Assembly (NCBI GenBank): GCA_016720925.1
Contig: JADKJR010000003.1
Span: 248,001-312,000, forward strand
DNA length: 64,000 nt
Direction: 5' to 3'
Source of the DNA: Betaproteobacteria bacterium
Lineage (GTDB): Bacteria; Pseudomonadota; Gammaproteobacteria; Burkholderiales; Usitatibacteraceae
Position 1 is the first letter of the stretch; each line of letters starts with the position of its first letter. A program made the position numbers and the translations under genes. The notes under the pieces are model-generated. The model was not told the origin of the DNA. It worked only from the letters and a program-made list of their open reading frames with translations, and did no database searches. Below, piece after piece: positions 29,650 to 38,393 of the stretch.

Positions 29650-30782
29650 GTGGGTTCTTTTCCTGGCGACGTTTCATGGCGGTCTTGATGAAGGAGTTCG
29701 TGCAAATGAAGCGCGACCGGCTCACCTTCGCCATGATCGTTGGCGTGCCGATTCTTCAGTTGGTGTTGTTCGGGTTTGCCATTAATACCGATCCCAAGGG
29801 CCTGCCGGCTGCGCTGGTGGCCGCCGATGAGAGTCCCTTCACGCGCTCGTTGGTCGGCGGACTCGAAAACTCGCAATATTTCAAGTTTACCCATCGGGTC
29901 GCGAGCGAAGCCGAAGCGGAGGACTTGCTCAAGCGCGGCGAGGTGCAATTCGCGCTGGTCATCCCGCCCGACTTCTCGCGGAAACTGCAGCGCGGCGAAC
30001 ATCCGCAACTACTATTGGCGGCTGATGCCACTGATCCCTCGGCCACCGGCAATGCGCTGGCGGCGCTAACCCAGATTGTGCGCCAGTCGCTCAACCGCGA
30101 ATTGACCGGACCGCTGCAATCTTTGCAGACCGCTGAGTTGCCGGTGGACCTGCGCGTTCAGCGCCGCTACAACCCGGAAGGAATCACGCGCTATAACATC
30201 GTGCCCGGCCTGATGGGAGTGATTCTCACCATGACCATGATCATGATGACTGCATTGGCCATGACGCGTGAGCGGGAGCGCGGCACCATGGAAAACCTGC
30301 TGGCCACACCGGTGCGGCCGCTTGAGGTGATGGTCGGCAAGATCGCGCCGTTCATTATTGTCGGCTACCTGCAGGTGAGCCTGATTCTGATGGCGGCCAA
30401 GTTGTTATTCGGCGTGCCGATGGTGGGTAGCCTCGTGCTGTTGAGCGTAGCCTTGGTCGTGTTCATTGCTGCCAACCTAGCGGTTGGGTTTACCTTTTCC
30501 ACTGTTGCGAGAAACCAGTTGCAGGCGATGCAGATGACTTTCTTTTTCTTCCTGCCTTCGATGCTTTTGTCCGGGTTCATGTTCCCGTTTCGCGGGATGC
30601 CGGACTGGGCACAGGTAATCGGTGAGGCGTTGCCGCTGACCCATTTTTTGCGAATTGTGCGCGGGATATTATTGAAAGGTAACGGGCTAGCTGAAGTGCT
30701 GCCGGAACTATGGCCGATTGCGGTGTTCATGGCCGTAGCCGGCGCTGTGGCGCTAAAGCGCTACCGACAGACGTTGGACTAG
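29646..30782 (+). CDS. ABC-2 type exporter permease (YbhS/YbhR-like)
   Basis: The 378-residue membrane protein starts with GTG inside the previous stop. N-terminal helix (RLTFAMIVGVPILQLVLFGFAI), a large periplasmic domain (about residues 45-175), then five hydrophobic segments including IVPGLMGVILTMTMIMMTALAMTRERERGTMENLLATPVRP, with the conserved E-R-E-x-G-T-M-E-x-L motif of ABC-2 permeases. With the ATPase and HlyD protein it forms a drug or envelope-compound exporter. Only one permease gene is present, so a homodimer is likely, unlike YbhS/YbhR. Confidence 0.9.
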   Translation: MSGFFSWRRFMAVLMKEFVQMKRDRLTFAMIVGVPILQLVLFGFAINTDPKGLPAALVAADESPFTRSLVGGLENSQYFKFTHRVASEAEAEDLLKRGEVQFALVIPPDFSRKLQRGEHPQLLLAADATDPSATGNALAALTQIVRQSLNRELTGPLQSLQTAELPVDLRVQRRYNPEGITRYNIVPGLMGVILTMTMIMMTALAMTRERERGTMENLLATPVRPLEVMVGKIAPFIIVGYLQVSLILMAAKLLFGVPMVGSLVLLSVALVVFIAANLAVGFTFSTVARNQLQAMQMTFFFFLPSMLLSGFMFPFRGMPDWAQVIGEALPLTHFLRIVRGILLKGNGLAEVLPELWPIAVFMAVAGAVALKRYRQTLD

Positions 30783-30862
30783 TCCACGAGTATTGAAGGC
30801 CACTGTTCCGCTGGCGCACATCGAGAGAAACTTGACGACGCTAGCGCGCGCGAGTATCTTAA

Positions 30863-30876
30863 TGACCAATTGGTCA
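30863..30876. promoter_or_regulatory. Perfect palindromic TetR-type operator before the TetR gene
   Basis: TGACCAATTGGTCA is a perfect 14-base palindrome ending 13 bases before the TetR start codon (30890). Its half-site is the same as in the operator before the URC operon (TGACC/GGTCA). The placement suggests autoregulation. No matching palindrome was found before the HlyD gene. Confidence 0.7.
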
Positions 30877-30889
30877 GTTATGAAACTTC

Positions 30890-31534
30890 ATGTCATCCGC
30901 TGCAAAAATACTTGAACCGCGCTGGGAGCGCCGCAAAGATGCAAGGCCGGGCGAACTCGCTGCCGCCGCACTGGATCTGTTTGTCGAGCGTGGATTTGCC
31001 GCGACCCGACTTGACGATGTGGCCCGTCGCGCAGGCGTATCCAAGGGCACGCTGTATCTCTATTTTGATAGCAAGGAAGATCTTTTCAAAGCGGTCATCC
31101 GCGAAGGTTATGTCTCACGCATTACCGAATTTGCTGAAAAAATGGAGCACTTCCAGGGAAGCAGCGCGGACCTGATACGCGAACTGGTCAATAGTTGGTG
31201 GACGCAAATAGGGGCCACAAAACTGGCGGGCATCACGAAGTTGATGATGTCGGAAGCGGGAAATTTTCCCGATTTGGCCAATTTCTATCACGACGAAGTC
31301 GTCGTACGCGGTACAGGGCTTTTCGCCGCCGCTATCCAGCGCGGTATTGCATCGGGTGAGTTTCGCAAGGTCGCGCTGGACTACGCGCCAATCGTCGCGT
31401 GTGCGCCCGTCATCATGTTGATGCTGTGGCGGAATTCCTTTGATTTGTGCGGCACGCACCAAATGGATTCCACCGCATTTCTCGACGCTCACACCGACAT
31501 GTTGCTGCATGCACTGGCCGCCGAAAAAACCTAG
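30890..31534 (+). CDS. TetR/AcrR-family transcriptional regulator
   Basis: The 214-residue product has an N-terminal helix-turn-helix domain (AALDLFVERGFAATRLDDVARRAGVSKGTLYLYFDSKEDLF in three adjacent blocks, about residues 25-70) and a C-terminal TetR ligand domain. It follows the ABC exporter genes by about 110 bases with its own palindromic operator in between. By analogy with CecR next to ybhGFSR in E. coli, it probably controls the exporter in response to a toxic compound; the ligand is unknown. Confidence 0.88.
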   Translation: MSSAAKILEPRWERRKDARPGELAAAALDLFVERGFAATRLDDVARRAGVSKGTLYLYFDSKEDLFKAVIREGYVSRITEFAEKMEHFQGSSADLIRELVNSWWTQIGATKLAGITKLMMSEAGNFPDLANFYHDEVVVRGTGLFAAAIQRGIASGEFRKVALDYAPIVACAPVIMLMLWRNSFDLCGTHQMDSTAFLDAHTDMLLHALAAEKT

Positions 31535-31621
31535 CCCTTGCAGACCGTCACGAATGTCGGCCCAGTTTTGTTAAGATATCGCACCGAAAACAACCATCAC
31601 GACAACCGGCAGGCACCTCAA

Positions 31622-32296
31622 ATGACATCCATGGATTTCGAGAAAGCGCGTTTCAATATGGTCGAGCAGCAGATTCGCCCGTGGGAGGTGCTGGATCAGG
31701 ATGTGCTCAATTTGCTCTTCACCGTCAAGCGTGAAGATTTCGTGCCAATGGCTTATCGCGCCATTGCGTTCACCGACATGGAAATCCCGCTTGGCCATGA
31801 TCAGGCCATGATGCCGCCCAAAATTGAGGCGCGTCTCTTGCAGGAAGTGGCGCCGAAATCGGGTGAAACCGTGTTGGAAATCGGCACAGGCAGCGGATAC
31901 CTTACCGCTTTGCTGGCCAAGTGCGCCAAACACGTCACAAGCATCGAGTATTTTGAAGATCTCAGCAAGAGTGCGGCTACCCGGCTCCATGCAGCAAATA
32001 TCACCAATGTCGTGCTCAAAATCGGTGACGCCGCGCAGTCTCCGGACACGCTCCTCGACGCGCAAGCCAGATTCGATGTCATCGTCCTGACCGGCTCGGT
32101 TCCGACGGTACCTCAAGCGTATCTTCAGAGGCTGAATGTGGGTGGGCGTTTTTTCGCCGTGGTCGGTGATGCACCGGCAATGAAGGCCACGCTGATCACC
32201 AAAACCGTTGAGAACCAGTTTGCGTCAGTGGAAATATTCGAAACCGTGATACCGCCGCTGATCAACGCGGCGCAGCCATCGCGCTTCAATTTCTAG
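31622..32296 (+). CDS. Protein-L-isoaspartate O-methyltransferase family protein
   Basis: The start at 31622 (MTSMDFEKARFNMVEQQIRPWEV) gives 224 residues. The SAM-binding core VLEIGTGSGYLTALLA and the preceding MMPPKIEARLLQEV region resemble Pcm, but the N-terminus is of the short betaproteobacterial paralogue that is always found next to rhodanese and tolC. Whether it really repairs isoaspartyl residues is unproven. The rhodanese gene starts 20 bases downstream and tolC follows, a conserved trio. Confidence 0.85.
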   Translation: MTSMDFEKARFNMVEQQIRPWEVLDQDVLNLLFTVKREDFVPMAYRAIAFTDMEIPLGHDQAMMPPKIEARLLQEVAPKSGETVLEIGTGSGYLTALLAKCAKHVTSIEYFEDLSKSAATRLHAANITNVVLKIGDAAQSPDTLLDAQARFDVIVLTGSVPTVPQAYLQRLNVGGRFFAVVGDAPAMKATLITKTVENQFASVEIFETVIPPLINAAQPSRFNF

Positions 32297-32316
32297 CCCG
32301 GATACCCCTACAACAA

Positions 32317-32634
32317 ATGACCGTTCAGGAGCTGAAGACTGCGCTGACGACTGCCGATACCAATGAACGGCCCTTGTTGCTCGATGTCCGCGAGCCTTGG
32401 GAATGGCATTTGGCAAGGATCGACGGCAGCCAGCATCTGCCCATGCGCGAGATCCCGACGCGGGTCGATGATCTCGACAAGTCGCATCCCACGGTCGTAA
32501 TTTGTCATCACGGGGTGCGAAGTCTGCAAGTCATCGCATTCTTGCAGCGCCAAGGCTTCGCGAACCTGCATAATCTGCACGGTGGTATCGACGCGTGGGC
32601 ACGCAATATCGACCCGGCCGTGCCTGTTTACTGA
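32317..32634 (+). CDS. Single-domain rhodanese-like protein
   Basis: The 105-residue cytoplasmic product is a complete rhodanese domain: LLLDVREPWEWHLARIDGSQHLPM at the start, the active-site loop VVICHHGVRS with the catalytic Cys, and LHGGIDAWARNIDP at the end. Similar to GlpE-like sulfurtransferases. It sits between the methyltransferase and tolC; the reason for this conserved linkage is unknown. Confidence 0.92.
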   Translation: MTVQELKTALTTADTNERPLLLDVREPWEWHLARIDGSQHLPMREIPTRVDDLDKSHPTVVICHHGVRSLQVIAFLQRQGFANLHNLHGGIDAWARNIDPAVPVY

Positions 32635-32722
32635 AATCCGTTGCCAACTCCAAAAACGTCCAACACATTCTTGCCATTGCGAACTTTGGCGAATGAATTC
32701 CAGGGCACCCAGAAAGCCAACA

Positions 32723-34066
32723 ATGAAAATCATACCTTCCATGACGCGCCAGGCAAAATTCCGCGTAACACTCTCCGCGGCACTCTTTGCGACCACACCA
32801 CTATTTGCCGCTGATCTGATCGACGTCTACCGCGACGCGCTCTCACAGGATCCCGTCTACTCCTCTGCCCGCTATGCCTATGAATCCGGCAAAGAGGCAT
32901 TGCCGCAGGCTCGCGCCGGCGTGCTGCCATCCATCAGCCTTGCGGCGGGGATGAACCGCAATCACCGCGAAACGGAAGGATTCCCCAACCTGGATTACAA
33001 TGCACACAGCTACACTTTGTCGCTCTCACAGCCACTGTTTCGCATGCAGAACTGGATCGCCGTGGACCAGGCCGGATTGCAGGTCAAACAATCCGAAGCC
33101 GTGTTTGCCGATGCCAGCCAAAATTTGATCGTGCGAGCCGCGCAGGCCTATTTCGACGCCCTGCTTGCGCAGGACAACGTTTCTCTTTCCGGCGCACAGA
33201 AAACCGCGATCAGCGAGCAACTCGCGCAGGCAAAACGCAATTTCGAAGTCGGTACCGCGACCATCACCGACACCTACGAGGCGCAGGCGAAATTTGATCT
33301 GGGCGTGGCCAAGGAAATCTCCGATTTGAATGATCTGGAAATCAAAAAGCGCGCTCTTCAGCAGTTGATCGGCAAGATGCCCGCCACTTTGGCGCCATTG
33401 CGAGACAACCCCGGGTTGGCACTGCCACAACCGAACGAAATGGAGCAATGGGTCAAAGCCGCCGAAGAAGCCAGCCCCGTTATTGCCCAACTGCGTCTGG
33501 CCCATGAAATCGCCACAAAGGAAGTTTCCCGAAACAAGATGGGACATTGGCCGACGGTGGATTTGACCGGCAGCTACTCAAACGGTAATTCCCCACTCAC
33601 GACCGCGACGGGTTCACTGAACTCCTTGGTTGACACCAAAACCGGCGTGATCGGGTTGACCCTCAATATTCCTCTCTATCAAGGAGGCGGCACACAGTCG
33701 AGGATTCGTCAGGCCCTGTCCAACAAGGACCGGGCTGAACAGGATCTGGAGAACACGAAGCGCGTGGTCGCACAAAACGTTCGTCAGAGCTATCTTGGCG
33801 TCACCAATGGCGTGTCGCAGGTCAAGGCACTGGAAGCCGCACTGGTGTCAAACAAATCGTCGCTTGATGCCACGGTCCTGGGCAAGGAAGTCGGCGTGCG
33901 CACCAATGTGGATGTCCTGAACGCGCAGCAGCAACTGTTCCAGGCGCAGCGCGATCTTCAGCAGGCGCGGTACAACACTATTATTTCGCAATTGCGCCTG
34001 AAGTCCGCGGCAGGCCGCCTAAAAGAAGACGATTTGGCTGAAGTAAATCGGCTGTTGGCGAAGTAG
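32723..34066 (+). CDS. tolC: TolC-family outer membrane efflux protein
   Basis: The start at 32723 (MKIIPSMTRQAKFRV) gives 447 residues with a signal peptide (cleavage about residue 31 at PLFAA). The two repeated OEP domains are seen, starting DLIDVYRDALSQDPVYSSARYAYES and again in the second half, with the typical NIPLYQGGGTQSRIRQA and DATVLGKEVGVRTNVDVLNAQQQLFQAQRDL blocks (recognised by their order). It forms the trimeric outer-membrane channel for type I secretion and efflux and could serve the ABC exporter 2 kb upstream. An intrinsic terminator follows. Confidence 0.94.
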   Translation: MKIIPSMTRQAKFRVTLSAALFATTPLFAADLIDVYRDALSQDPVYSSARYAYESGKEALPQARAGVLPSISLAAGMNRNHRETEGFPNLDYNAHSYTLSLSQPLFRMQNWIAVDQAGLQVKQSEAVFADASQNLIVRAAQAYFDALLAQDNVSLSGAQKTAISEQLAQAKRNFEVGTATITDTYEAQAKFDLGVAKEISDLNDLEIKKRALQQLIGKMPATLAPLRDNPGLALPQPNEMEQWVKAAEEASPVIAQLRLAHEIATKEVSRNKMGHWPTVDLTGSYSNGNSPLTTATGSLNSLVDTKTGVIGLTLNIPLYQGGGTQSRIRQALSNKDRAEQDLENTKRVVAQNVRQSYLGVTNGVSQVKALEAALVSNKSSLDATVLGKEVGVRTNVDVLNAQQQLFQAQRDLQQARYNTIISQLRLKSAAGRLKEDDLAEVNRLLAK

Positions 34067-34072
34067 TCCCTG

Positions 34073-35356
34073 TCAGATCTTTGCATTCAACAATGGGGCG
34101 ATCAGCCCCATTGTTTTTTCAGTCGCGCCCGCGTGTGCGCCAGCAAAAGCAAAGGCGGCCTGCGATGCCGTCTCGCAAATATCCTCGTGCAGAAGCAACT
34201 CCCTGGCCGCGCGCATGACGGCATATGCGTCGCTGGCCTGCCGCATTGCGCCCGCCTCGCTCGCCAGCCGTGCAGCGTCCGAAAAATTGAAGGTGGATGG
34301 CCCCATGATGACCGGCTTGCCTTGTGCGCAGGCCTCAATGAGATTCTGCCCGCCCAACGGCAGCAGGCTACCGCCGATGAACGCAACATCGCACAAGGCA
34401 ATGTAGGCGGCCATCTCACCCATCGAGTCACCAAGCCAGACCTCGACATCGGCAGGTAGGCGGTCAACCAGACTTCGGCGCCCGGCACTGAGCTCAGCCA
34501 GCAATATCAACTTGTACACCGCATCAAATCGCTGAGGATGACGTGGCACCAGCACCAGCAGGAGATGCTTGCGCTCCACGACAGAAAAAACATTCCGGTA
34601 AGCATCGAGCAGCAACTTCTCTTCGCCTTCACGGGTGCTGGCCGCCAGCAGCACGCGCTTTTTCTCGTCAAGGCCATCGCGCCACTGGCGACCACGCGTA
34701 GCGAGCGAAGGATCGACTGGCATGTCAAATTTGATGTTGCCGGTGACAAACGGATTAGTCGCGCCAAGTGACGCCAGACGCTCGGCGTCCGCAGTTGATT
34801 GCGCCCCCACCGCGCGGAGCGACTGCAGTGCGTCGCGAATCAGTGCACGGACCGGCGCAAAGCGCGCGTACCCACGCCTGGATCTCTCGCTAAGGCGCCC
34901 GTTTACAAGGGCAGCAGGCACATTTTCGGCGTGACATGCGGCCAGCAAGTTCGGCCAGATTTCGGTTTCCATGATCATCAAGACCGAGGGCCTGAAGTGA
35001 GCAATGAATCGCCGATGCAAGCGGAAGAAATCGTAAGACAGATAAATGCACTCGACGGTATCGGCATATAGCTCGCGCGCGGTTTCGCGACCCGTGACGG
35101 TCATGCAACTGATGACTATCGGGCGACCGGGATAGGTCAATCGCAGGCGATTGATCAAGGGCTGTGCGGCACGCATTTCGCCAACTGACACCGCATGAAT
35201 CCAGAGGCTGGTGCGGCGTGGCGCTTGACTATATCGCCCCCAGCGTTCGCCCATGTTTTCCCAATAACCGCGCTGCCGGAAACCACGCACAAGCAAGCGC
35301 AGAAGTATCAGGGGTATCAACAGTAGTAGCAGCAGAGAGTAGACGAGGCGCAGCAT
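34073..35356 (-). CDS. waaA: 3-deoxy-D-manno-octulosonic acid (Kdo) transferase
   Basis: Adds Kdo to lipid IVA at the cytoplasmic face of the inner membrane. The 427-residue GT30 protein has an N-terminal membrane anchor (LRLVYSLLLLLLIPLILLRLL), the SVGEMRAA motif with the catalytic Glu, VLMIMETEIWPNLL, LVNGRLSERS, and the C-terminal donor-site region FIGGSLLPLGGQNLIEACAQGKPVIMGP (two adjacent blocks). It precedes waaC, four bases away, in a leftward LPS core pair. Confidence 0.95.
   Translation of the reverse strand: MLRLVYSLLLLLLIPLILLRLLVRGFRQRGYWENMGERWGRYSQAPRRTSLWIHAVSVGEMRAAQPLINRLRLTYPGRPIVISCMTVTGRETARELYADTVECIYLSYDFFRLHRRFIAHFRPSVLMIMETEIWPNLLAACHAENVPAALVNGRLSERSRRGYARFAPVRALIRDALQSLRAVGAQSTADAERLASLGATNPFVTGNIKFDMPVDPSLATRGRQWRDGLDEKKRVLLAASTREGEEKLLLDAYRNVFSVVERKHLLLVLVPRHPQRFDAVYKLILLAELSAGRRSLVDRLPADVEVWLGDSMGEMAAYIALCDVAFIGGSLLPLGGQNLIEACAQGKPVIMGPSTFNFSDAARLASEAGAMRQASDAYAVMRAARELLLHEDICETASQAAFAFAGAHAGATEKTMGLIAPLLNAKI
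34089..34119 (+). terminator. Intrinsic terminator of tolC, inside the waaA 3' end
   Basis: AACAATGGGGC, loop GATCA, GCCCCATTGTT, then TTTTTC. It is a perfect 11-base stem 23 bases after the tolC stop. The convergent waaA gene ends at 34073, so the hairpin is also coding sequence for the last residues of WaaA (GLIAPLLNAKI region). Confidence 0.85.
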
Positions 35357-35360
35357 GGAT

Positions 35361-36341
35361 TTATCTCTGCTCCGGCGAATTCAAGCAAGGCAGTAGCGCC
35401 TGCCAGACGGCGTCGACATCCGGCATCAAAGGTGCCTTTTGGCTGCCTCCGCCGAGATTGATCGCCATATCGCCGCCAAGTAATCCCGTCAGTCGCGGCT
35501 GGGTGGAAATGTAAATGCCAATCGTTGGCCGCCCCAACGCGACGGCCAAATGTGCGAGGCCTGTGTCCACTCCGATCACAATGGTGGCATGCGCCAGCAT
35601 GGCGGCGGCCTCAGTCAGCGTCATGCGCGGCGGCACAATTGCGTGCGGAAGCGCTTGGGCAATTCGCTGGCCGGTTTGCCGTTCTTGGTCGTTTCCCCAC
35701 GGCAACAATATGCTGAACCCGCGCGCCAGCAGGCGCGTACCAAGCTCAACCCATGCGCGGTCGGGCCACATTTTGTCGGTGCGGCTGGTGGCATGCAAGA
35801 AAACCACGTAAGGCGTCACCGGCAACCACGCGGGTGACATTGCCGGTGCGGAAAGTCCGTAATCGACCGGCTCGGAAAGCGCATAGCCGAACGCGCTGCT
35901 CGCCAGCATGCGATTGCGCGTGACTGCGTGTTGTTCCCGGGGAATACCAATGCGTTGGTCGTACAAGCGCGCCGCCATTGGCTCACGTACCGAGCTTGCC
36001 GAGTAGCCGGCGACGGGTCCGTCCGCCCAGCGGGCCACCCAGGCGCTTTTGATAAGGCCCTGCGTATCCAGAATCTGCTCGTAGCGCTGTCCGGTGAGAC
36101 ACGAGCGGCTGGCCAAAAAATCGCGCCATGCCGCGGCAGACCACCAATGCTTCTTGAGTGCGCGCATTGGGATCGGCAGTATGTTCTTTACTGCCGGATG
36201 CATGGCGACAATTTCCGCATAGGGTGACTCAACCGCCCAGTCAATTTCGGCATCCGGACGTGCGCGGGCCAGATCGCTGACAACCGGCAGGTTGTGGATC
36301 ACGTCGCCTAATGACGAAAGCTTGACCAGCAATACACGCAT
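35361..36341 (-). CDS. waaC: Lipopolysaccharide heptosyltransferase I
   Basis: GT9 enzyme that adds the first heptose to Kdo2-lipid A. The start at 36341 (MRVLLVKLSSLGDVIHNLPVVSDL) fits the family N-terminus and gives 326 residues; the frame stays open upstream across the divergent promoter region and the waaE-like gene but is not coding there. C-terminal motif VIGVDTGLAHLAVALGRPTIGIY with the conserved D-T-G-L-A-H-L-A. Its short gap (100 bases) to the divergent glycosyltransferase probably holds both promoters. Confidence 0.95.
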   Translation of the reverse strand: MRVLLVKLSSLGDVIHNLPVVSDLARARPDAEIDWAVESPYAEIVAMHPAVKNILPIPMRALKKHWWSAAAWRDFLASRSCLTGQRYEQILDTQGLIKSAWVARWADGPVAGYSASSVREPMAARLYDQRIGIPREQHAVTRNRMLASSAFGYALSEPVDYGLSAPAMSPAWLPVTPYVVFLHATSRTDKMWPDRAWVELGTRLLARGFSILLPWGNDQERQTGQRIAQALPHAIVPPRMTLTEAAAMLAHATIVIGVDTGLAHLAVALGRPTIGIYISTQPRLTGLLGGDMAINLGGGSQKAPLMPDVDAVWQALLPCLNSPEQR

Positions 36342-36441
36342 CGCCCGATTGTAACGGAGCCGCTGCGGTCGATTACAATTCGTCTCAACGCGACAACCGA
36401 CCTGATGGACTTTCTGACGTACTTTTTGATCTTCCGATACC

Positions 36442-37212
36442 GTGCCCGCACAAAAAATACCACTTTCTGTCGTTATCATCGCCAAGAACGCTGCTTCGCT
36501 GATTGGCGCGTGTCTGGAAAGCGTCGGTTTTGCCCAGGAAGTACTAGTTGTGGATTCGGGCTCAGAGGATGAGACTCGCGCGATTGCGGATGTGATGGGG
36601 GCGCGGGTAATCGAAAAAGAATGGCTGGGCTTCGGCCAGCAAAAACAGTTTGCCGTGACGCAGGCGAAGCACGACTGGGTGCTATGCCTGGACGTCGACG
36701 AACGCGTCACCCCCGAACTCGAGTCCAGTATTCGTGCCGCCCTGGTGACATCGACGGCGGCGGCACACAAGGCGTTTCGTATGCCGCGACGCAATCGTTT
36801 CCTGGGCAAGTGGCTCACGCACGGTGAAGGTTATCCTGACTGGTCGTTGCGGTTGTTTCACCGGCAGCACGCGAGCTGGAGTAACGACCCGGTGCACGAA
36901 GCGGTGATCACGACGGCCGATGTCGGCGAGTTACAAGGTGATCTTTTGCACGACTCGGCCGAAGATGTCACCACCTACCTGCAAAAACAGAACCGCTATT
37001 CATCGTTGCATGCGGAAGCGCTGTTTCAGCAGGGCGTGCGCGCCGGGTATCTAAAATTGTTCCTCAGTCCGCTGGCGCGCTTCATCAAGTTCTACTTCCT
37101 GCGCCTGGGATTCCTTGACGGCGGACCGGGATTCGCCCATGTGGCTGTGGGCTGTTTCGCGGCTTTCGCAAAGTATGCCAAGCTGATAGAGCTTCGAAAC
37201 AAGGCGTCCTGA
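36442..37212 (+). CDS. Family 2 glycosyltransferase of LPS core (WaaE/KdtX type)
   Basis: The 256-residue product begins with GTG. GT-A fold motifs: PLSVVIIAKNAASLIGACLESV, VVDSGSEDET, and the DxD-like CLDVDERVTPELE, followed by RFLGKWLTHGEGYPDWSLRLF. This pattern fits the WaaE/KdtX family that adds glucose to the inner core heptose. The C-terminal hydrophobic stretch (LKLFLSPLARFIKFYFLRLGFLDG) suggests membrane association. It is divergent from waaC and 110 bases before rfbB. Confidence 0.88.
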   Translation: MPAQKIPLSVVIIAKNAASLIGACLESVGFAQEVLVVDSGSEDETRAIADVMGARVIEKEWLGFGQQKQFAVTQAKHDWVLCLDVDERVTPELESSIRAALVTSTAAAHKAFRMPRRNRFLGKWLTHGEGYPDWSLRLFHRQHASWSNDPVHEAVITTADVGELQGDLLHDSAEDVTTYLQKQNRYSSLHAEALFQQGVRAGYLKLFLSPLARFIKFYFLRLGFLDGGPGFAHVAVGCFAAFAKYAKLIELRNKAS

Positions 37213-37322
37213 GGCGATTCAGCCTCTGGCCAGGTGCGGGGGCACTGCTAAAATGGCCGTCTGACATCAGATGCAGACATTTGTCGCGGCGTCGAAAAGT
37301 ACTCGGGCATTCGGGAAACTTC

Positions 37323-38393
37323 ATGATTATCGTTACAGGCGGTGCCGGTTTCATCGGTTCGAACTTTATTCACGCCTGGCTGGCCAACGATGCCGGGCCG
37401 GTATTGAACCTCGATAAGCTAACCTACGCGGGCAATCTGATGTCGCTGGCCGACGTGGCGGATGATCCCGGCTATCGATTTGTCCAAGGCGACATCGGTG
37501 ACAGGGCGTTGTTGAATGCGCTATTGCGCGAAGTACGACCAAAAGCCATCGTCAATTTCGCCGCCGAAAGTCACGTCGACCGTTCGATCCACAGTGCCGG
37601 CGAATTCATCCAGACCAATGTGGTCTGTACGTTCAACCTGCTCGAAGAAGTTCGCGGCTATTGGGAAACGCTGCCTCAAATTGAACAAGCATCGTTCCGG
37701 TTTTTGCACGTCTCGACCGACGAAGTCTACGGTTCGCTCGGGATGGCGGACGCGGCTTTCACCGAGCAACACAAGTACGAGCCCAACAGTCCGTACTCGG
37801 CGTCAAAAGCTGCTTCTGATCATCTGGTGCGCGCTTACCACCACACCTACCACCTGCCGGTGTTGACGACGAACTGCTCGAACAATTACGGCCCATATCA
37901 TTTTCCGGAAAAGCTGATTCCGCTCATTATCCTGAATGCTTTGGCGGGGAAAACGCTGCCTGTCTATGGGGATGGCAAGAACGTGCGTGACTGGCTCTAC
38001 GTGACCGACCATTGCGCTGCCATTGAACAGGTATTGGCAAATGGACGCCCGGGCGAGACCTACAATGTCGGCGGGCGCAATGAACGCACCAACCTGGAGG
38101 TGGTGAACACCATTTGCACGTTGCTGGATGAATTGGCACCCCGATCCGACGGACAGCGTTACGCAACCCAAATTGCTTTCGTCGCCGACCGTCCCGGTCA
38201 TGACCGGCGTTACGCCATCGATGCAAGCAAACTTGAGCGGGAACTCGGCTGGCGCGCCAAAGAGACCTTTGACAGCGGCATACGCAAGACCGTGCAATGG
38301 TATCTCGCCAATCAAGCTTGGACGCAAGCCGTGACCCGCGGCGACTACCGGCAGTGGATGCAACAACAATATGGAACGAAAGTCAGCGCATGA
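37323..38393 (+). CDS. rfbB: dTDP-glucose 4,6-dehydratase
   Basis: Second enzyme of dTDP-L-rhamnose synthesis. The start at 37323 (MIIVTGGAGFIGSNFIHAW) gives 356 residues. NAD-binding TGGAGFIGSN, the HVSTDEVYGSLG motif with the catalytic Thr-Asp-Glu, and the YSASKAASDHLV Tyr-x3-Lys are intact. It overlaps rfbA by four bases. A possible promoter -10 (TAAAAT, 37249-37254) lies 70 bases upstream. Confidence 0.97.
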   Translation: MIIVTGGAGFIGSNFIHAWLANDAGPVLNLDKLTYAGNLMSLADVADDPGYRFVQGDIGDRALLNALLREVRPKAIVNFAAESHVDRSIHSAGEFIQTNVVCTFNLLEEVRGYWETLPQIEQASFRFLHVSTDEVYGSLGMADAAFTEQHKYEPNSPYSASKAASDHLVRAYHHTYHLPVLTTNCSNNYGPYHFPEKLIPLIILNALAGKTLPVYGDGKNVRDWLYVTDHCAAIEQVLANGRPGETYNVGGRNERTNLEVVNTICTLLDELAPRSDGQRYATQIAFVADRPGHDRRYAIDASKLERELGWRAKETFDSGIRKTVQWYLANQAWTQAVTRGDYRQWMQQQYGTKVSA

